Shown here one piece after another: positions 3,878-6,819 of a stretch of 6,819 nt of DNA. Every line of letters begins with the position of its first letter. The stretch's first letter is position 1. Below the pieces are notes generated by a model. It saw nothing but the letters and a program-made list of their open reading frames with translations, was not told the origin of the DNA and did not search any database. Source of the stretch: Aquisalimonas sp. GTDB taxonomy: Bacteria; Pseudomonadota; Gammaproteobacteria; Nitrococcales; Aquisalimonadaceae. The stretch is taken from positions 1-6,819 of the forward strand of contig SLMR01000271.1 of NCBI GenBank assembly GCA_007133445.1. The letters are read 5' to 3'. The position numbers and the translations under genes are program-made.

Positions 3878-6819
3878 ATGACTTTTTACCTCGCCTCTCG
3901 TGCGAGCCGGCACGCCCCCGCGTCGCCGTCTTCCCGCTTGGCCCCTGCGGGCCGCCGCCGTGTATCAGCCCTGTGGTCGTTGCTGTGCGTCGTTGTCGCC
4001 GCCGGTGTCGCCGATGATGTCGGCGCCGGGGTAACGTCCGGATTCTACGGCGGCGATGGCCCGGCCATGGCGTCCGGCTACGATCCGAACACGGCGAGCT
4101 TCGCCTGGGGGTTCTGGGGCTGGACCGCCACCTTGTCTCCCGAGCGTTGTCTCGAGCGCTATGAGGAGCGGATCAGCGAGGCCGCCGAACGGCACGCAGC
4201 GGCGGTCTCCGAGGGCCGCGCGGCCATGGTCGTGCACCAGCCCTGCACGTATGAGTTCCTTGCCGCCTATGGGGACATGCGCTGGCATAACTACGTGCGC
4301 TTCTCCCATAGCAGCGAAGGTAACCTGGCCGAGGACGGCTGGCGTGTGGGCCTGATCAACGGCGACCGCCGCCAGGCCCGCTTCGATGACCCGCCGGCGG
4401 CACCGGCCGATCCGGACAAGAACCGCGAGGCCTGCCCGCGCGCGGGCAATCCCGTGAGCATCGCCACCGGCCACAAGATCCAGCACGAGCACGACCTCCA
4501 CGCCCCCGCGCCGGACTCGCTGCTGCGCTTCGCGCGGCGCCATCTCAGCGACCCCGAGTGGATCCCCGATGGCGCGCTCGGCAAGCACTGGGCGCACACC
4601 TTCGAGCGCCGCATCGACGATGATGCGAACCAGCGCGGCGCCGTGCAGGTGGTGCGCCACACCGGCAACCGCTACCGCTATCGCGACCACGGCGAGGGGC
4701 GCTGGCGCGGCGATGCCGACGTGCGCCTGGAGCTGCGCCGCACCGCCGAGGGCTGGACGCTCACCGACACCGACGCCACCCGCGAGTACTACGACGAGCA
4801 CGGTCGCCTGGTGCGCATGGTCGCGCCCTCCGGCGCGGCGCTCGAGCTCGCCTACGACGACGCCGGCCACCTCGACGAGGCCCGTGATCCCGCCGGGCGC
4901 ACCCTCGACTTCACCCACGACGACCGCGGGCGTCTCACCGCGCTTACCGGCCCGGACGGCACCGTGGCCTACAGCTACGATGGCGACGGCGCCCTCACCG
5001 CGGTCACCGCCCCTGACGGCAACCGCCGGCAGTACCACTACGAGGACAGCCGCCACCCGGGGGTGCTCACCGGCATTACCGATGCCAACGGGATCCGCGA
5101 GGGCAGTTGGGCGTACGACGAGCACGCCCGCGTCACTGAGAGCAGCGGTCCCGGCGGGGCGCAGCGCACCACCTTTGCCTACGAGGACGACGCCACCACA
5201 GTGACCAATCCCCTCGGCAAGGCGACCACCTACCACTTCGACACCCTCCACGGCGTTCGCCGGCTTACGGAGGTCGAGGGCCACCCCGCCCCGGGCTGCG
5301 AAGGCGCCAAGCGCCAGCTCGCCTACACATCCGAGGGCTGGCTCGCGCGCACCACCGACTGGCAGGGCAACGCCACCACCTACGCCTACAACGATCGGGG
5401 ACTGGAGGTGGAGCGTGTCGAGGCCGCCGGCAGTGCCGCCGAGCGCACCATCACCACCGACTGGCATCGGGAACTGCGCCGCCCAAAGCGCATCAGCGAG
5501 CCCGAGCGCGTCACCGAGTACGCCTACGACGAGCAAGGGCGCATGCGCAAGCGTACGCGCAGCGCCGACGGCGAGACGCGCACCTGGCGCTACACGTACC
5601 ACCCAGAGTCGGGGCCGGCAGCGGGTCGCATCGCCTCGAAAACCGGGCCGCGCCGCGACGTCGATGCCACCACGCGCTACGACTACGACGGCCAGGGCAA
5701 CCTCGCCCGCGTCACTGACGCCCTCGGTCACATTACCGAGGTCACCGACCATGACGCCAGCGGCCGCCCCACGCGCCTGCGCGACCCCAACGGCGTTACC
5801 ACGGAGCTCGCCTACGACCACCGCGGCCGGCTCACCCGCCACAGCGTCGACGGCACCACGACCCGGCTTGACTACGACCCCGCCGGCCACCTCACCGCCA
5901 TCACCCGCGGCGACGGCAGCACGCTTCATCACGAGCATGACCCGGCCGGGCGACTGGTGGGTATCGCCGATGATGAGGGCAACCGCATCGACTACACCCT
6001 CGACGCCGCCGGTAACCGTGTCGAAGAGCGCATCCTCGACGACAGCGGCGAATTGCGCTACCACCGCGAGCAGACCTTCGATGCGTTGAGCCGCCTGCGC
6101 GGCGTGGTTAATGCCGAGGGCGCCACCGAGCAGTTCGACTACGACACCAACGACAACCTCACGCGCCACACCGATGCCGGCGACAATACCACCACGCAGA
6201 GCTTCGATGCCCTGGCGCGCGTGCGCGAGGTCCACGACGCCGGCAGCGGGCGCACGGAGTTCGGCTACGATGCCCAGGACCACCGCACCGCCGTCACCGA
6301 CCCGCGCGGCAACACCACGCGCTACACCTACAACGGCTTCGGCGATCGCATCCGCAAGGAAAGCCCCGACACGGGCGTCACTACCTACACGGTTGATGCC
6401 GAGGGCAATCGCACCCGCAGCGAAGACGCCGAGGGAAATGTCGTCCACACCACATACGACGCCCTCGACCGCCCCACCCGCGTCCAGGCAGCCGACGACC
6501 CGTCGGTGGACGTGCGCTACCACTACGACGAGCCCGACGCCGACAACGGCATCGGCCGGCTCACCCGCACCGAGGACGCCGCGGGCACTACCCGCTACGA
6601 CTACCACCCCAGCGGCCTGCTCGCCCGCGAGAGCCGTAGCACCGGCGGGCACACGTTCACGCTGCGCTACGCCTACGACGACGCCGGGCGGCTGAGCGCC
6701 CTTACCTACCCGAGCGGCGCCACCGTGCACTACCAGCGCAATCGCCAGGGGCACATCCAGCGCGTGCACCGTAGCCACGGCGACGCCGACCGCATCCTTG
6801 CCGACTTCATCACCTATGC
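3878..6819 (+). CDS. Secreted RHS/YD-repeat protein, polymorphic-toxin type (C-terminus cut by the right edge)
   Basis: The frame is open for 980 codons from the ATG at 3878 to the window edge, with no internal stop or frameshift. Residues 1-45 form a long signal: a polar, Arg-rich start (RRR at 26-28), a hydrophobic core (about 29-45), and likely cleavage after GVA before DD, so export is expected. Residues about 46-185 are a segment I do not recognise, with FAWGFWGW at 75-82 and cysteines C91, C123 and C186. AGNPVSIATGHK (from 189) begins a DUF6531-like module. From about residue 304 to the edge runs a series of YD repeats such as YYDEHGRLVRM and YDDAGRLSAL. In this family the repeats form a hollow shell around a variable C-terminal toxin; relatives act in contact-dependent or type VI killing, or as wall-associated proteins. 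No PAAR domain precedes the repeats, so type VI delivery is not supported here. The toxin tip and any immunity gene would lie beyond the window. The RHS call is secure; toxin activity is inferred. Confidence 0.92.
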   Translation, partial: MTFYLASRASRHAPASPSSRLAPAGRRRVSALWSLLCVVVAAGVADDVGAGVTSGFYGGDGPAMASGYDPNTASFAWGFWGWTATLSPERCLERYEERISEAAERHAAAVSEGRAAMVVHQPCTYEFLAAYGDMRWHNYVRFSHSSEGNLAEDGWRVGLINGDRRQARFDDPPAAPADPDKNREACPRAGNPVSIATGHKIQHEHDLHAPAPDSLLRFARRHLSDPEWIPDGALGKHWAHTFERRIDDDANQRGAVQVVRHTGNRYRYRDHGEGRWRGDADVRLELRRTAEGWTLTDTDATREYYDEHGRLVRMVAPSGAALELAYDDAGHLDEARDPAGRTLDFTHDDRGRLTALTGPDGTVAYSYDGDGALTAVTAPDGNRRQYHYEDSRHPGVLTGITDANGIREGSWAYDEHARVTESSGPGGAQRTTFAYEDDATTVTNPLGKATTYHFDTLHGVRRLTEVEGHPAPGCEGAKRQLAYTSEGWLARTTDWQGNATTYAYNDRGLEVERVEAAGSAAERTITTDWHRELRRPKRISEPERVTEYAYDEQGRMRKRTRSADGETRTWRYTYHPESGPAAGRIASKTGPRRDVDATTRYDYDGQGNLARVTDALGHITEVTDHDASGRPTRLRDPNGVTTELAYDHRGRLTRHSVDGTTTRLDYDPAGHLTAITRGDGSTLHHEHDPAGRLVGIADDEGNRIDYTLDAAGNRVEERILDDSGELRYHREQTFDALSRLRGVVNAEGATEQFDYDTNDNLTRHTDAGDNTTTQSFDALARVREVHDAGSGRTEFGYDAQDHRTAVTDPRGNTTRYTYNGFGDRIRKESPDTGVTTYTVDAEGNRTRSEDAEGNVVHTTYDALDRPTRVQAADDPSVDVRYHYDEPDADNGIGRLTRTEDAAGTTRYDYHPSGLLARESRSTGGHTFTLRYAYDDAGRLSALTYPSGATVHYQRNRQGHIQRVHRSHGDADRILADFITY
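4787..6819 (+). repeat. Tandem YD (RHS) repeat-coding region
   Basis: About two dozen diverged units of roughly 20-30 residues follow the pattern Y/F/H-D-x-x-G-R/N/H-L-x-x followed by D-x-x-G-x-x-T-x-Y. Examples are HDDRGRLTAL, YDEQGRMRKR, YDHRGRLTRH, YDPAGHLTAI and HDPAGRLVGI. Several units are degenerate (FDALSRLRGV, FDALARVREV, YNGFGDRIRK). The repeat is at protein level; I see no long identical DNA copies. It continues past the right edge. Confidence 0.85.

Noticed and set aside
3457..3913. Minus-strand frames across the 3594-3877 gap
   Set aside because: Their products are Pro/Thr/Ser/Arg-rich, they have no ribosome sites, and they run into the coding regions on both sides.
3965..6778. 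A 937-codon open frame on the minus strand, antisense to the RHS gene
   Set aside because: It is in exact codon register with the RHS frame and stays open because that gene does not use TTA, CTA or TCA codons across this stretch. Its product is a monotonous Val/Ala/Gly-rich string with no domain, while the sense frame has clear YD repeats.

Overview
The window is strongly GC-rich, with codons that prefer G or C in the third position. It looks like chromosomal DNA from a proteobacterium. The deduced proteins carry many Asp and Glu residues, the periplasmic haem protein most of all. That mix suggests a halophilic gammaproteobacterium, for example an Ectothiorhodospiraceae-like organism. The organism call is inference from composition and gene content only.

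Layout. Positions 1-2220 hold three genes on the minus strand, read from right to left. The first is a small lipoprotein (1657-2220). The second is a ten-helix EamA/DMT permease whose GTG start overlaps the lipoprotein stop by 4 nt (752-1660). After a 70-nt gap comes a secreted protein with an ethylbenzene-dehydrogenase-type haem-binding domain, which runs off the left edge (1-681). A 119-nt divergent intergenic region (2221-2339) separates this run from a plus-strand M42-family metallo-aminopeptidase (2340-3593). A 284-nt non-coding stretch rich in inverted repeats (3594-3877) leads into the first 980 codons of a secreted RHS/YD-repeat protein, which runs off the right edge (3878-6819).

How the genes relate. 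The lipoprotein and permease are almost certainly co-translated. The haem protein may be read from the same transcript, although a weak hairpin lies in the gap. No functional link between these genes and the peptidase is visible. The RHS gene looks like an independent polymorphic-toxin-type locus. It has a Sec-type signal, a mature N-terminal segment I do not recognise, a DUF6531-like module and about two dozen YD repeats. Its variable C-terminal tip and any immunity gene would lie beyond the right edge.

The least explained parts are the N-terminal segment of the RHS protein (residues about 46-185) and the nested dyads just upstream of it. Long open frames antisense to the RHS and peptidase genes are side effects of codon use and are not annotated.
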